Source: a virus. Taken from it: a DNA stretch of 55,864 bases. A program made the translations under genes and the position numbers. The notes under the pieces were generated by a model. It was given only the letters and a program-made list of their open reading frames with translations, was not told the DNA's origin and did not search any database. Within the stretch, counting starts at the first letter, position 1. Each line of letters starts with the position of its first letter. Below are positions 1 to 6,941 of this stretch, one piece after another. The DNA lies in the IMG/VR virus record IMGVR_UViG_3300018063_000005, positions 1-55,864 of that record. One strand, 5' to 3'.

Positions 1-123
1 CAGTCCTGCCCCGGGAAGGCATGGCAGCTCGGGCACTCGATCTGCCCGGTCCGGCCGAACGCGCCGGCCTCCATCGCGTTGCGGCGCGCGAGATCCTTGC
101 GCCGGGCGTGGGTGCCTGCGACG
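1..123. repeat. Direct terminal repeat, left copy
   Basis: These 123 bases are identical to 55742-55864. A gene reads in frame across the join, so the repeat is best read as the overlap left when an assembler linearises a circular or circularly permuted genome. A true short terminal redundancy is possible but less likely. Confidence 0.95.
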
Positions 124-230
124 ACGCCGGGGCCGCGGCACAGGACCCCCGCGAACACCTCGCAGTGGGGGCACCGGACCCCGAGCGGCGACGTCGGGTC
201 GAGCTTGGGTGCGGCCGCGCTACGAGCCAT
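1..230 (-). CDS. Tandem zinc-binding domain protein, 5' part (gene crosses the window ends)
   Basis: Read leftward from the ATG at 228-230, this frame runs off the left edge. Through the terminal repeat it continues from 55864 and stops at 55567, giving one 134-residue protein on the closed circle (107 + 298 bases = 135 codons). This part carries the first of two related metal-site motifs, CPHCEVFAGVLCRG near residues 20-33, followed by HARR. C-x2-C...C...H-x2-R units of this kind are known as small phage zinc-binding domains, mostly from high-GC phages (family assigned from memory). The start lies 11 bases inside the end of the preceding gene, so translation is probably coupled. Nucleic-acid binding is an inference; the role is unknown. 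Confidence 0.75.
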   Translation of the reverse strand, partial: MARSAAAPKLDPTSPLGVRCPHCEVFAGVLCRGPGVVAGTHARRKDLARRNAMEAGAFGRTGQIECPSCHAFPGQD

Positions 231-720
231 GGGGCACCTCCGCCGTTCGGCCCGGGTGGCACGTCGGGCAGAACCCCTTGCGCGACGGGTCCAGCTTCGC
301 GCCGCAGTCGGTGCAGACCTCCTCCATCGCGAACATATCGCCGCTGTAGAACCGCACCGCCTTCTCGCCGAGCCACCGCTCGAGCTGCTTCATCGTCGCG
401 GGCGTCGTCTCGAGACACAGCGCGATGACGTTGAGGAGGTGCAGCACGTGGAACTGCTCGGCGATCGTGAGGCTCCGGCACTCGCCTTCCGCGTCGATGC
501 CGGTGACGACGAACGGCCCGGCGACGTAGGTCCTCGGCCCGAGCTGCCGGTTCCACGGGAGGCCGATGAGGAGACCCTCGTCGTGGACGAACGCCACGAT
601 GCCGGGGGCGAGCTTCAGCTCCTCGATGAAGCCGCCGACCGCGGCCTGGAGCGAGGGCAGGTCGCCGGCGATCTCGACCGTCCGGGCGGCCTCGCCCGGC
701 TTGCAGAGGACGGCGATCAT
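220..720 (-). CDS. DUF3846-like protein with C-terminal zinc ribbon
   Basis: This 166-residue protein begins MIAVLCKPGEAARTVEI and continues LPSLQAAVGGFIEEL. That is the opening pattern of the DUF3846 family found in phages and plasmids, whose function is not established. The C-terminus carries CTDCGAKLDPSRKGFCPTC (about residues 136-154), a four-cysteine zinc ribbon. The ATG overlaps the stop of the upstream ATPase gene by ATGA (717-720), and its own end overlaps the next start by 11 bases. It sits just downstream of the recombination genes in the early-left operon. A role in phage DNA metabolism or host takeover is an inference from position only. Confidence 0.7.
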   Translation of the reverse strand: MIAVLCKPGEAARTVEIAGDLPSLQAAVGGFIEELKLAPGIVAFVHDEGLLIGLPWNRQLGPRTYVAGPFVVTGIDAEGECRSLTIAEQFHVLHLLNVIALCLETTPATMKQLERWLGEKAVRFYSGDMFAMEEVCTDCGAKLDPSRKGFCPTCHPGRTAEVPHGS

Positions 721-2027
721 CGGACGGCCTCCGGCGCCGGCGCCGCCGCGCCCACCACCTCGCCCTCCTCGATCACGAACCCGTCGCCCTCGGTCGAGAC
801 CGTCTCGAGCCAGACCTGGAGGTCCGCCCGCTCCGCCTCCGCCCGGAGCAGCTCGAGCGAGCCCGCGTCGAGCAGCGAGCCGTCACGGACCAGCGTCGCC
901 CGCAGCTTCGGGTTCAGCGCCGCGCCCATCGCGACGCTCACGCGGATCTGCTCGGCCTGCGACGCCTGCTCGAGCAGGCACCCGCCGAACCGCACGCCGG
1001 CCTCGTCGAAGGCGAGCCCCTCGATCGGCAGCTTCGCCCCCTGCAGCGCCTCCGCCTTCTGCTCGTCGATGCCGGCGATCGCGTCGTCGAGCTTCTTCGC
1101 CTCCGCCTCGGCCGCCGCGAGCTCGCCGGCGAGGCCGGCCCGCATCTGCCGTACGCGGACGCGGTCGTTCACCGCCTCCAGCTCGCGCAGCTTCCGCGGG
1201 AGCTCCTCCAGGTCCGGGTCGACGAGCTGCTCGACCGAGGCCTTCAGCGCCACGCCGGCGGCGCGGGCGTCTTCGAGCTGCTGCTCCGCGACCTGATGGG
1301 CCTCCACCGCGGCGTCGAGAGCCAGGCGCGCGCGCGTCATCGCGGCCGCGGCTGCTTCCATCTCGCCCTTCCGCCGCGCGAACACGTCCTTCGCGCGCTG
1401 CAGGTCGGAGCGCTTCAGGTTGTTGGCCGTGAGCTGCTCGGACCGCCGCTGGTGCTCGGCGAGCAGGTCCGCCGAGCTCTGCAGCGCGTCAGGCGCCTCG
1501 ACCGCCGGCGCCGCCGCGAGCCGGGCCCGGAGCTGCGCCACCTGCCGGTGCACGACGGTCCGCGCGTCGTAGGCCTCCTGCCGCTTCGAGTCGAGCAGGG
1601 AGAAGTCGACGCCCGCGAGCTTCCGCAGGGTCTCCGCCTGCTCCTTCGGCGCGAGCCGGAGGAAGGCGAGGGGGTCGAAGGAGAGCCGGCCGATCAGGTC
1701 GTCCAGGCGGCCCTGGGGCTTCTTGTAGATGAGCCCCTCCTTGTTTGTGAGCTTCAGGCTCGAGCCGCCGGCGGCCGTCCACCGGCGCTCCACGATCGTT
1801 CCGTCGTCGAGCTCGACCCGGACGACCGCGCCGTCCGTGCCGCGCCGCACCGGCTCCTTCGGGGCGAGCTTCTCGCCGCCGAGCGCCGCGGCGATCGCGT
1901 CCAGACAACTGGACTTCCCCTGCCCGTTGCGGCCGCGGACCTGGATGACGGGCCGGCCGTCCGGCTCGATCGAGACGGCCTTCACCCGCTTGAAGTTGCT
2001 GATCTCGAGCTTCGTGATCCGGCTCAT
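717..2027 (-). CDS. RecF/SMC-like AAA ATPase
   Basis: This 436-residue protein starts MSRITKLEISNFKRVKAVSI and then has the Walker A loop GRNGQGKSS at residues 32-40. That is the N-terminal signature of RecF/RecN/SMC-type ABC ATPases. The middle (about 150-330) is charged and alanine-rich and predicted coiled coil. The C-terminal part should hold the second half of the ATPase (ASQAEQIRVSVAMGAAL resembles a signature region; DGSLLDAG lies near the Walker B position). It follows the RecT and YqaJ genes by 16 bases and probably works with them in DNA end processing or annealing. Phage AAA ATPases in this place are common, but their exact step is not settled. At 436 residues it is compact for the family. 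Confidence 0.85.
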   Translation of the reverse strand: MSRITKLEISNFKRVKAVSIEPDGRPVIQVRGRNGQGKSSCLDAIAAALGGEKLAPKEPVRRGTDGAVVRVELDDGTIVERRWTAAGGSSLKLTNKEGLIYKKPQGRLDDLIGRLSFDPLAFLRLAPKEQAETLRKLAGVDFSLLDSKRQEAYDARTVVHRQVAQLRARLAAAPAVEAPDALQSSADLLAEHQRRSEQLTANNLKRSDLQRAKDVFARRKGEMEAAAAAMTRARLALDAAVEAHQVAEQQLEDARAAGVALKASVEQLVDPDLEELPRKLRELEAVNDRVRVRQMRAGLAGELAAAEAEAKKLDDAIAGIDEQKAEALQGAKLPIEGLAFDEAGVRFGGCLLEQASQAEQIRVSVAMGAALNPKLRATLVRDGSLLDAGSLELLRAEAERADLQVWLETVSTEGDGFVIEEGEVVGAAAPAPEAVR

Positions 2028-2043
2028 GGTGGTCCTCGGGCCC

Positions 2044-3105
2044 CTACTTGAAGTCTTCGTTGGCCGGCGGGGGCGGGGGCGTCGCGCCCTTCGCCTTCGT
2101 GTCGCGGGCGGTCTGCTTCTCGCGCGCGATCCGGAGCTGCTCCTCCTCGGCCGTCTCGAAGTTGACGTCGTCGGCGGGCTCCTGCTTCTCGCCGGCGGGG
2201 CTCGGCGCCGGCGGGCCGCCCTTCGTCTCGCCGCCGGTCAGCGCGCGCTCCACCTCGTCAGCCGTGTCGGCGCCGGCGTCGGTGGGCACGCCCAGGTCGA
2301 GCTCGATCGGCGCGGTGCTCTGGACGGAGCGGCCGGCCTCGTGGATGTCGGTTTCCTCCTGCAGCCGCTCCTGCAGGCGGCGAGCGGCCTCGCTCTTCCC
2401 GGCGGGGAGCAGGTTCCAGAGCTTCCGGAGGCAGCTTTTCACCGCCATCGCGTCGAAGTCGCTGACCCAGGGCCCGATGATCTTCTCCTGGCGGGTCCTC
2501 GGGGCGCGCTTGTCGCGGAAGGCCTCGGCATCCCGCTTCGACATCGCGGCGATCTGGACCTCGCCGCCCTCGAGCCGCGCGGCCGCGAAGTAGCCGATCA
2601 CCTCGCCGCGGTCCGCGAACACGCCGCCGTCGCCGCCGGGCTCGAACTCGAACTTGGTGATCGACCCACCGCTCGCGTCGAAGCGGAGCTCGAAGCGATC
2701 GTTCTTCCGGACCTCCGTCGCGACGATCGACGACACGAGGCCCGTCTCGCGCGCCTTCTGGATCTGGGCTCGGTAGTCCATGAGGTAGGTGCACTCGAGC
2801 GCGGAGAGCTTGCTGTTCCACCGGGGGACGAGCCACATCCGGCGCTGCGGGAGGGCGCTATCCGGCTCGAGCTCGAGCTCCGCGCACCGCATGAGCGCGA
2901 CGAGCATCGACGCCGGCGTGCACTTCACGAGCTCGGGCTGCCGCGCGAGCGCGCCCTGGGCGAGCTTCACGAGCCGCTCGGGCGAGAAGTGCTTGCCGGC
3001 GACGAGCGCGAACGCCTCCTTGCGCGACTCGATGAGCTTCGCGAGCTGCTTGGTCTTCTCGGTGCCCTCGCGCTTCGCGAGCCCCGTTTCGTTCTCGTTG
3101 GCCAT
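2044..3105 (-). CDS. recT: RecT-type single-strand annealing recombinase
   Basis: This 353-residue protein from ATG 3105 has the RecT family core: KCTPASMLVALMRCAELELEPD (given here in part), YLMDYRAQIQKARETGLVSSI and AVKSCLRKLWNLLPAG. RecT binds single-stranded DNA and anneals complementary strands, working with an exonuclease that resects ends. Here that partner is the YqaJ-type gene directly upstream, with only two bases between them. The C-terminal 90 residues are acidic and proline-rich (ending in PPPPPANEDFK) and look like a flexible tail. The start was chosen because ATG GCC AAC follows the GAGGAA of the upstream gene end at the right distance. The longer open frame upstream of it is a shadow of the nuclease gene. 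Confidence 0.93.
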   Translation of the reverse strand: MANENETGLAKREGTEKTKQLAKLIESRKEAFALVAGKHFSPERLVKLAQGALARQPELVKCTPASMLVALMRCAELELEPDSALPQRRMWLVPRWNSKLSALECTYLMDYRAQIQKARETGLVSSIVATEVRKNDRFELRFDASGGSITKFEFEPGGDGGVFADRGEVIGYFAAARLEGGEVQIAAMSKRDAEAFRDKRAPRTRQEKIIGPWVSDFDAMAVKSCLRKLWNLLPAGKSEAARRLQERLQEETDIHEAGRSVQSTAPIELDLGVPTDAGADTADEVERALTGGETKGGPPAPSPAGEKQEPADDVNFETAEEEQLRIAREKQTARDTKAKGATPPPPPANEDFK

Positions 3106-3107
3106 GG

Positions 3108-4208
3108 CTATTCCTCGCGGGCGAGCAGCTTGCGCGCGCCCTTCCTGGTGGTGACCTGACGGCTGAACTGGGTGATGTCCGCCGCGTCGACCTCGAACCC
3201 GTGCCGCTCCGCGTACAGCCGGAAGAGGCCCTCCCAGTCCGTCACGAACGCGATGCTGTCCTTGTCCTTCTTCCACGTGATCTTGGTGGCGCCGGCGAGG
3301 ATCCCCGTCGCGTCGCCGATGGCGAGCTGCACATGGATCTTCCACTTCTCCTCTTCGGCGAGCCACGCCTCGCGGCTCTTCTTCGACTCGAGCCACTTCG
3401 CGATCGCCTCGGCCTGCTCCTCGTTCGCGAGGACGAACGTCTCGTTCTTCGGCTCGGGATGCTGCAGCTTCAGCCACGCGCGCGCGCGGTCGGAAGGCTC
3501 GATCGGCGGGAGCTCGTTGCCCACCACGTAGCGGTGCCAGACCTCCTCGGAGCGCTCGCGCAGCGCGGCGATGACCTTCTCGTTCGCCTCGAGCTCGTAC
3601 CAGCGCAGCTTCGAGAGCCCGAACTGCGCCACGAGGTCCCACGCCGGGTAGCGTAGGACGCCCATGTAGTGCTGACACTGAACGTAGTAGTCCCTCGGCA
3701 CGCGCAGCGGCGCGCCGGGCTCGCTCCACTGCTCGCGCTTCCACTCGACCGTCTTGACCTCGACGCCCTTGCGGCGGCCCACGACCAGGCGGTCGGGGTG
3801 GCCGGCGAGGAACGGCCGGTCGGCGTCTCGCGCGAACGCGCCGAGCTCGAGCTTCTGCCCGGTGCGCCTCGAGTACTCCTGCGCGATCGGGTCCTCGAAG
3901 AGGTTCCCGAACCGCATGCGCTCGGTCGCGCGGAAGACGGGGAGCATGCCCTTCTTCTCGGCCACCACGTCCCAGAGGTTGCGGTAGGTCGAGAAGCCGG
4001 CGATCGCGGCCGCGTCGGTGCCGCCGATCGACGTGCGCCGCTCCTCGTCGAACTTGGCCTCCTCCGGCGTGAGCTCCACCTCCGCCTCGACGGGCGCGCC
4101 GCGGAACGCCGCGGGGAGCGCCAGGAGCTCGAGCAGCTCCTCGTCGGAGTGGGCCTCGGGGGTCGCCGCGCCGGCGCCGAGGACCTCGGTGGTGGTCGTC
4201 TGCTCCAT
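3108..4208 (-). CDS. YqaJ-type viral exonuclease (RecT partner)
   Basis: This 366-residue protein shows the YqaJ/lambda-exonuclease nuclease motifs in order. They are IGGTDAAAIAG (61-71), FGNLFEDPIAQEY with its conserved Glu (about 100-112), GHPD (136-139), GVEVK as the D/E-x-K metal site (148-152), and the Q..HY helix YYVQCQHYMGVL (174-185). The enzyme degrades one strand of duplex ends to expose substrate for RecT. The first 50 residues are a low-complexity acidic leader. The C-terminal half carries a predicted helical segment, then DATGILAGATKITWKKDKDS. It lies eight bases after the small XRE gene and directly before recT, the usual order of a phage recombination pair. Confidence 0.92.
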   Translation of the reverse strand: MEQTTTTEVLGAGAATPEAHSDEELLELLALPAAFRGAPVEAEVELTPEEAKFDEERRTSIGGTDAAAIAGFSTYRNLWDVVAEKKGMLPVFRATERMRFGNLFEDPIAQEYSRRTGQKLELGAFARDADRPFLAGHPDRLVVGRRKGVEVKTVEWKREQWSEPGAPLRVPRDYYVQCQHYMGVLRYPAWDLVAQFGLSKLRWYELEANEKVIAALRERSEEVWHRYVVGNELPPIEPSDRARAWLKLQHPEPKNETFVLANEEQAEAIAKWLESKKSREAWLAEEEKWKIHVQLAIGDATGILAGATKITWKKDKDSIAFVTDWEGLFRLYAERHGFEVDAADITQFSRQVTTRKGARKLLAREE

Positions 4209-4216
4209 CGCAGGCC

Positions 4217-4423
4217 TCAGGCGAGCAGCGCGACGGGGGCGACGCCGAGCGCCTTGCCGAGCAGCTCGAGCGTGTCGAGCGGCGGCGAGCGCTGCGCGCG
4301 CTCGAGCATCGAGATGTACGAGACGGAGAGGCCCGCCTTCGCGGCGAGCGCCTCCTGCGTCAGCTTCTTCGCGCCGCGGGTGCGGAGCAGGTTCTCGGAG
4401 AACTTCTCGGACAGCGTCGCCAT
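4217..4423 (-). CDS. Small XRE-family HTH regulator
   Basis: This 68-residue protein is almost entirely one XRE/Cro helix-turn-helix: KLTQEALAAKAGLSVSYISML is helix 2-turn-helix 3, followed by LDTLELLGKALGV. It has no dimerisation or protease-sensing domain, so it is likely a small autorepressor or a modulator of the early-left operon. It sits immediately before the exonuclease and recT genes and after a lipoprotein-encoding ORF. No operator for it was recognised nearby. The ATG at 4423 has a GGAGCCAACCCT leader upstream. Family certain, target unknown. Confidence 0.88.
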   Translation of the reverse strand: MATLSEKFSENLLRTRGAKKLTQEALAAKAGLSVSYISMLERAQRSPPLDTLELLGKALGVAPVALLA

Positions 4424-4456
4424 AGGGTTGGCTCCTGTTTGAACTGCGGGGTGGTG

Positions 4457-4909
4457 CTACGAGGGCAGCCGCTCTCGCCGGAGCAGCTCCATGTAGGCGG
4501 TGCTGATCCAGCGCCAGAAGGCCGCCGGGTGATCGGAATGGGGAAGACCGCACTCGCCAAAGGCGACGTGTCCGAGCTCGTGGAGGAGCGCGGTGTCGAG
4601 CGCGTCCTCGCCCTCGAGAACGACCACCCAGACGTGCGCGCCATCGTCCTCGAGCCACGTGCAGCCGTTCGCCGGCAGGTCGGGGTACGACCCGCAGATG
4701 GCCGGCTGCTCGACGAACGAGAGCCAGCCGCCCCAGCGTTCGACGGGGCACGGGGCCATGTCGCGGCCGACGTCGAGGGCGAGGTCGGTGTGCGGCGGCG
4801 GCGTCCCCTGGATCGTCCACTCCGTCGGCGCGTCCGGGCCGCACCCGGAGAGCGCCGCCGCGAGCAGGATCGGGAGGAGGAGAGAGCTGGCGGCCCGGGG
4901 CTGGGACAC
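4457..4909 (-). CDS. Nested candidate: lipoprotein with HExxH metallopeptidase motif
   Basis: This is an internal start within the larger frame. GTG 4909 gives a 150-residue protein MSQPRAASSLLLPILLAAALSGC..., a lipoprotein signal with Cys23 in the lipobox LSGC. The mature part has four further cysteines and HELGH at residues 110-114, with histidines at 124 and 127 as possible third ligands. The strong SD GAGGAGG seven bases upstream supports real initiation here. If exported, it would be anchored in the outer or inner membrane and could cut or bind an envelope protein. Family not recognised beyond a minimal zincin; activity is an inference. Confidence 0.6.
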   Translation of the reverse strand: MSQPRAASSLLLPILLAAALSGCGPDAPTEWTIQGTPPPHTDLALDVGRDMAPCPVERWGGWLSFVEQPAICGSYPDLPANGCTWLEDDGAHVWVVVLEGEDALDTALLHELGHVAFGECGLPHSDHPAAFWRWISTAYMELLRRERLPS

Positions 4910-5497
4910 CCGAGCCGCCTCCTCGTGCGCCGGCCCACCCGGCGCAGAGGACGAAGGGGAGGAGGGCGCGCCGCGCGCGGCGCAGGCGTTCCCGATCACC
5001 GCGCCCGCGGCGACCGGCTCGGAGCCGCACTCGGGGCAGGGGAGCTTCGCGAGCGCCTCCTGGAGGACGTCGCCGAGGCGGCGTGGCCCGGGCGCGGGAG
5101 CGGCGAGCATCGCGGCGATCCTGCGGTGGTGGTCGCGCTCGTACCGCCACAGCCGCCGCGCGCTGTCCTGGCCGCGGATGGCGAACTCGACGAGGGCCTC
5201 GCGGCGGGCCGCGCGGGCGAGGGCCTCGCTCGCCGCGATGATCGTGCGCTTGCCGCGGGACTGGCGGATGTTCTGGCGCTGGCCGAGTTGCCACTCGATG
5301 AACATCCACCGGCAGACGGCGGCCGTGAGCGCGACGGACGCCGTTCGGCGCGTGCCACGCGCCTTCTGGAGGCGGCGCTCCTGCTCGCGCTCGCGGCGGT
5401 CCGCGCGGATCGCGGCGCGCCCGGCGGCGCCGGCGGAGCAGCCGCAGGGGTGGTCAGCGAGGCGGCCGGTGTCGCCGCAGCGGGGGCACGAGGCCAT
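4457..5497 (-). CDS. Zinc-cluster protein fused in frame to a lipoprotein with HELGH zinc-protease motif
   Basis: One 346-residue open frame from ATG 5497 has two unlike halves. Residues 1-190 are soluble and basic, with MASCPRCGDTG..CGC near the start and LPCPECGSEPV near residue 155; they look like a zinc-binding phage protein. The last 150 residues look like a separate lipoprotein: a hydrophobic stretch SSLLLPILLAAALSGC (lipobox) and later HELGHVAFGECGLPHSDH, a zincin-type site. No stop codon separates them. A good internal start exists: GTG at 4909 behind a GAGGAGG seven bases upstream. Expression as one fusion, as two products from nested starts, or loss of a stop are all possible. It lies in the early-left operon. 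Confidence 0.65.
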   Translation of the reverse strand: MASCPRCGDTGRLADHPCGCSAGAAGRAAIRADRREREQERRLQKARGTRRTASVALTAAVCRWMFIEWQLGQRQNIRQSRGKRTIIAASEALARAARREALVEFAIRGQDSARRLWRYERDHHRRIAAMLAAPAPGPRRLGDVLQEALAKLPCPECGSEPVAAGAVIGNACAARGAPSSPSSSAPGGPAHEEAARVSQPRAASSLLLPILLAAALSGCGPDAPTEWTIQGTPPPHTDLALDVGRDMAPCPVERWGGWLSFVEQPAICGSYPDLPANGCTWLEDDGAHVWVVVLEGEDALDTALLHELGHVAFGECGLPHSDHPAAFWRWISTAYMELLRRERLPS

Positions 5498-5499
5498 AA

Positions 5500-5775
5500 T
5501 CAGCGGCCCTCCGCCTTCGCGAGGATGAGATGCGCGGCGCGGGTCGTCACGCACCGTGCGCAGTCGCAGGTCAGCGCGCCGTCGTGCGCGCCCTCGGCCC
5601 AAGGGATGAGCTCGCGCACGATCTCGGCGAGCTCCGGCGCCGTGACGATGAGGTGGACCACCGCGAGCGGCTTGCTGGTGACGTGGACGATGACCTGGTC
5701 ATCCTGGTCCATGACCGTGAAGCTGCTCGGGTCGGTGCGGAACGGCTCGGCGCGCCACTTCGTCGCGGCGGTCAC
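5500..5775 (-). CDS. Hypothetical early protein
   Basis: This 91-residue protein starts at a GTG that overlaps the upstream stop as GTGA. The sequence WRAEPFRTDPSSFTVMDQDDQVIVHVTS looks like a short beta-rich fold, followed by VTAPELAEIVRELIPW (an amphipathic helix). Near the end is CDCARC, a possible metal knuckle or redox cysteine cluster. It is followed after two bases by the zinc-cluster ORF. No family recognised. It belongs to the leftward operon that starts at 6292. Confidence 0.65.
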   Translation of the reverse strand: MTAATKWRAEPFRTDPSSFTVMDQDDQVIVHVTSKPLAVVHLIVTAPELAEIVRELIPWAEGAHDGALTCDCARCVTTRAAHLILAKAEGR

Positions 5776-6080
5776 GACCGCACCTCGTCCGCGTCGTCGC
5801 GGTCATAGTCGGGCTCGTCGTCCTCGAGTTCGGTGACCGCCGCGTCCTCGAGCCGCGCGATGTCGCGCTCCGCCGCCTCGACCAGGTCCGGCCGCTCGGC
5901 GCCGCCCGGCGCGTCCTCGCGCACCGAGACGACCTCGAGCTCCGGGCCCTCGGCCGGCTCGCCCGGACCCGCCATGCTCGGCGGCACGCCCTTGCTGCCC
6001 GGGGTCACGTCGAGAGCGACGCGGAAGTCCTCGTCGTTGTGCTGCCAGCCGACCGTCACCCGCTTCCCGAGCGCGCTCAC
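5772..6080 (-). CDS. Hypothetical acidic early protein
   Basis: This is a 102-residue protein with a GTG start overlapping the upstream stop (GTGA) and its own stop overlapping the next start. The N-terminus KRVTVGWQHNDEDFRVALDVTPGS could be a small beta domain. The C-terminal half is strongly acidic (ERDIARLEDAAVTELEDDEPDYDRDD), which is common in DNA-mimic or partner-binding phage proteins. That reading is an inference; no family was recognised. Confidence 0.6.
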   Translation of the reverse strand: MSALGKRVTVGWQHNDEDFRVALDVTPGSKGVPPSMAGPGEPAEGPELEVVSVREDAPGGAERPDLVEAAERDIARLEDAAVTELEDDEPDYDRDDADEVRS

Positions 6081-6292
6081 GGGAGCCTCGCAACGGTGGC
6101 GCGCATCGCATCGACCGCCCGCTTCATCCGCTCGTAGACTTCGACCGCGCGCCGGGCGTCGCGCATCGCGGGGAGGTGCTCGGCGAGGAGGTTCCCTCCG
6201 CCGTCGCGCCGCCGGATCTCGACGAGGAGCGACAGGAGCGCCATCGCCAGCCCGTCGTGCAGCCCGTCCACCTTCTTCGTGACCATCGCCAT
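6077..6292 (-). CDS. Hypothetical small helical protein, first gene of the early-left operon
   Basis: This 71-residue protein is the first gene after the leftward promoter at 6326-6354. The ATG at 6292 follows GGGGGACGCG, an acceptable SD. The protein is predicted largely helical (GLAMALLSLLVEIRRR and AVEVYERMKRAVDAMRATVARL), with a mildly hydrophobic first helix but no clear membrane span. As first gene of an operator-controlled early operon it would appear at once after induction. Function unknown. Confidence 0.6.
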   Translation of the reverse strand: MAMVTKKVDGLHDGLAMALLSLLVEIRRRDGGGNLLAEHLPAMRDARRAVEVYERMKRAVDAMRATVARLP

Positions 6293-6325
6293 CGCGTCCC
6301 CCGTGCTCGCTTGCTCGACGGGCGC

Positions 6326-6354
6326 AACGTAGCTAACTGGCTACGCGTAGTCAA
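6326..6354 (-). promoter_or_regulatory. Early leftward promoter P_L
   Basis: On the minus strand a -35 TTGACT (6354-6349) and a -10 TACGTT (6331-6326) are separated by exactly 17 bases. The predicted start, near 6319, is about 27 bases before the ATG at 6292. Two operator copies cover the -35, spacer and -10, so a bound repressor would block polymerase. Confidence 0.75.
6329..6344. promoter_or_regulatory. Operator OL1
   Basis: GTAGCTAACTGGCTAC is an inverted repeat with GTAGC and GCTAC arms around six bases. It is nearly identical to the site at 7398-7413 (one base differs). It overlaps the -10 of the leftward promoter. Confidence 0.8.
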
Positions 6355-6362
6355 GCAGCTAC
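6347..6362. promoter_or_regulatory. Operator OL2
   Basis: GTAGTCAAGCAGCTAC is a weaker match to the same 16-bp site and begins two bases after OL1 ends. It covers the -35 of the leftward promoter. The 18-base centre-to-centre spacing would allow cooperative binding of two repressor dimers. Confidence 0.7.
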
Positions 6363-6490
6363 CTGCGAGATACACGAAGGCTCTGACGGGCCCTCTCGGG
6401 CGCGCCCGCGTTTCGCTTGTGGAGCTAGGGGGTTACTCCGCGTCCGGTGACCCGGAGCGGCTCGGCCTCGTCTCTAGGCGCGGCGGTTCG
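6363..6490. other. Intergenic stretch, no gene seen
   Basis: This is the space between the operator pair and the end of the lipoprotein gene. It is GC-rich, with no open frame that looks coding and no clear hairpin plus T-run. It may hold the end of the lysogeny transcript. Confidence 0.4.
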
Positions 6491-6796
6491 TCAGCAGATG
6501 CCGCCGGAGACGTACTCGCTCTCGAGCACCCAGGTGCTCCCGGTCCACCGGAACCCGAGCGACACGTACGAGCTCGGCTCGCCCTTGTACGTGGCGCAGA
6601 GCCAGACGCAGTCGAACGTCTGGTAGCCACCATAGGTGAACGAGGTCGTGTCATCTGCGTTCGGGCACCGGATCGTGTCCCCGTCTACGCTCCAGGTCAC
6701 GACCTCCTGCGGCGGATCCTCGGCCTCCCGGGCCCCACCGCAGGAGACGCCTGTGCCAGCGAGGACGCCGACGAGCAGCAATGCGAGCCGGTTCAT
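6491..6796 (-). CDS. Lipoprotein of the lysogeny region (superinfection-exclusion candidate)
   Basis: This 101-residue protein starts MNRLALLLVGVLAGTGVSCGG, a clean lipoprotein signal with the lipobox GVSC and lipidated Cys19. The mature part is about 80 residues with three further cysteines, rich in aromatic residues (FTYGGYQTF, WVLESEYVSG), and looks like a small beta fold. The ATG has a strong SD, GGAGGGGGAG. It is transcribed in the same direction as the repressor and lies between it and the operators, so it is probably expressed in the lysogen. Phage lipoproteins in such positions often block receptors for incoming phage (for example Llp of T5 or Cor-type proteins). That role is an inference here. 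Confidence 0.7.
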   Translation of the reverse strand: MNRLALLLVGVLAGTGVSCGGAREAEDPPQEVVTWSVDGDTIRCPNADDTTSFTYGGYQTFDCVWLCATYKGEPSSYVSLGFRWTGSTWVLESEYVSGGIC

Positions 6797-6941
6797 GGTC
6801 TCCCCCTCCGTCGTTGAGCTCCGTCATCGACGGCACATCGGTGCGGCGGCGGGATAAGACAGCGCTCGTTACAGATGAAGCACCGCACCCGGATCACCGA
6901 GCCCGCCCCCGGCGGCTCCTCACTTCGCGTGGATGAGGTGG
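6797..6941. other. Intergenic stretch upstream of the lipoprotein gene
   Basis: It holds the SD of the lipoprotein gene. On the minus strand CTTATCC near 6855 is a possible -10, but no convincing -35 was found. The gene may be read from the repressor transcript instead. Confidence 0.35.

Noticed and set aside
2044-3744. Longer start for RecT
   Set aside because: The upstream extension is an out-of-frame shadow of the YqaJ gene; the ATG at 3105 is correctly spaced.
4439-5836. Long rightward open frame opposite the lipoprotein ORF
   Set aside because: Arg/Ala/Gly-rich composition without motifs; the opposite strand has clear CxxC, lipobox and HELGH motifs and coupled starts.
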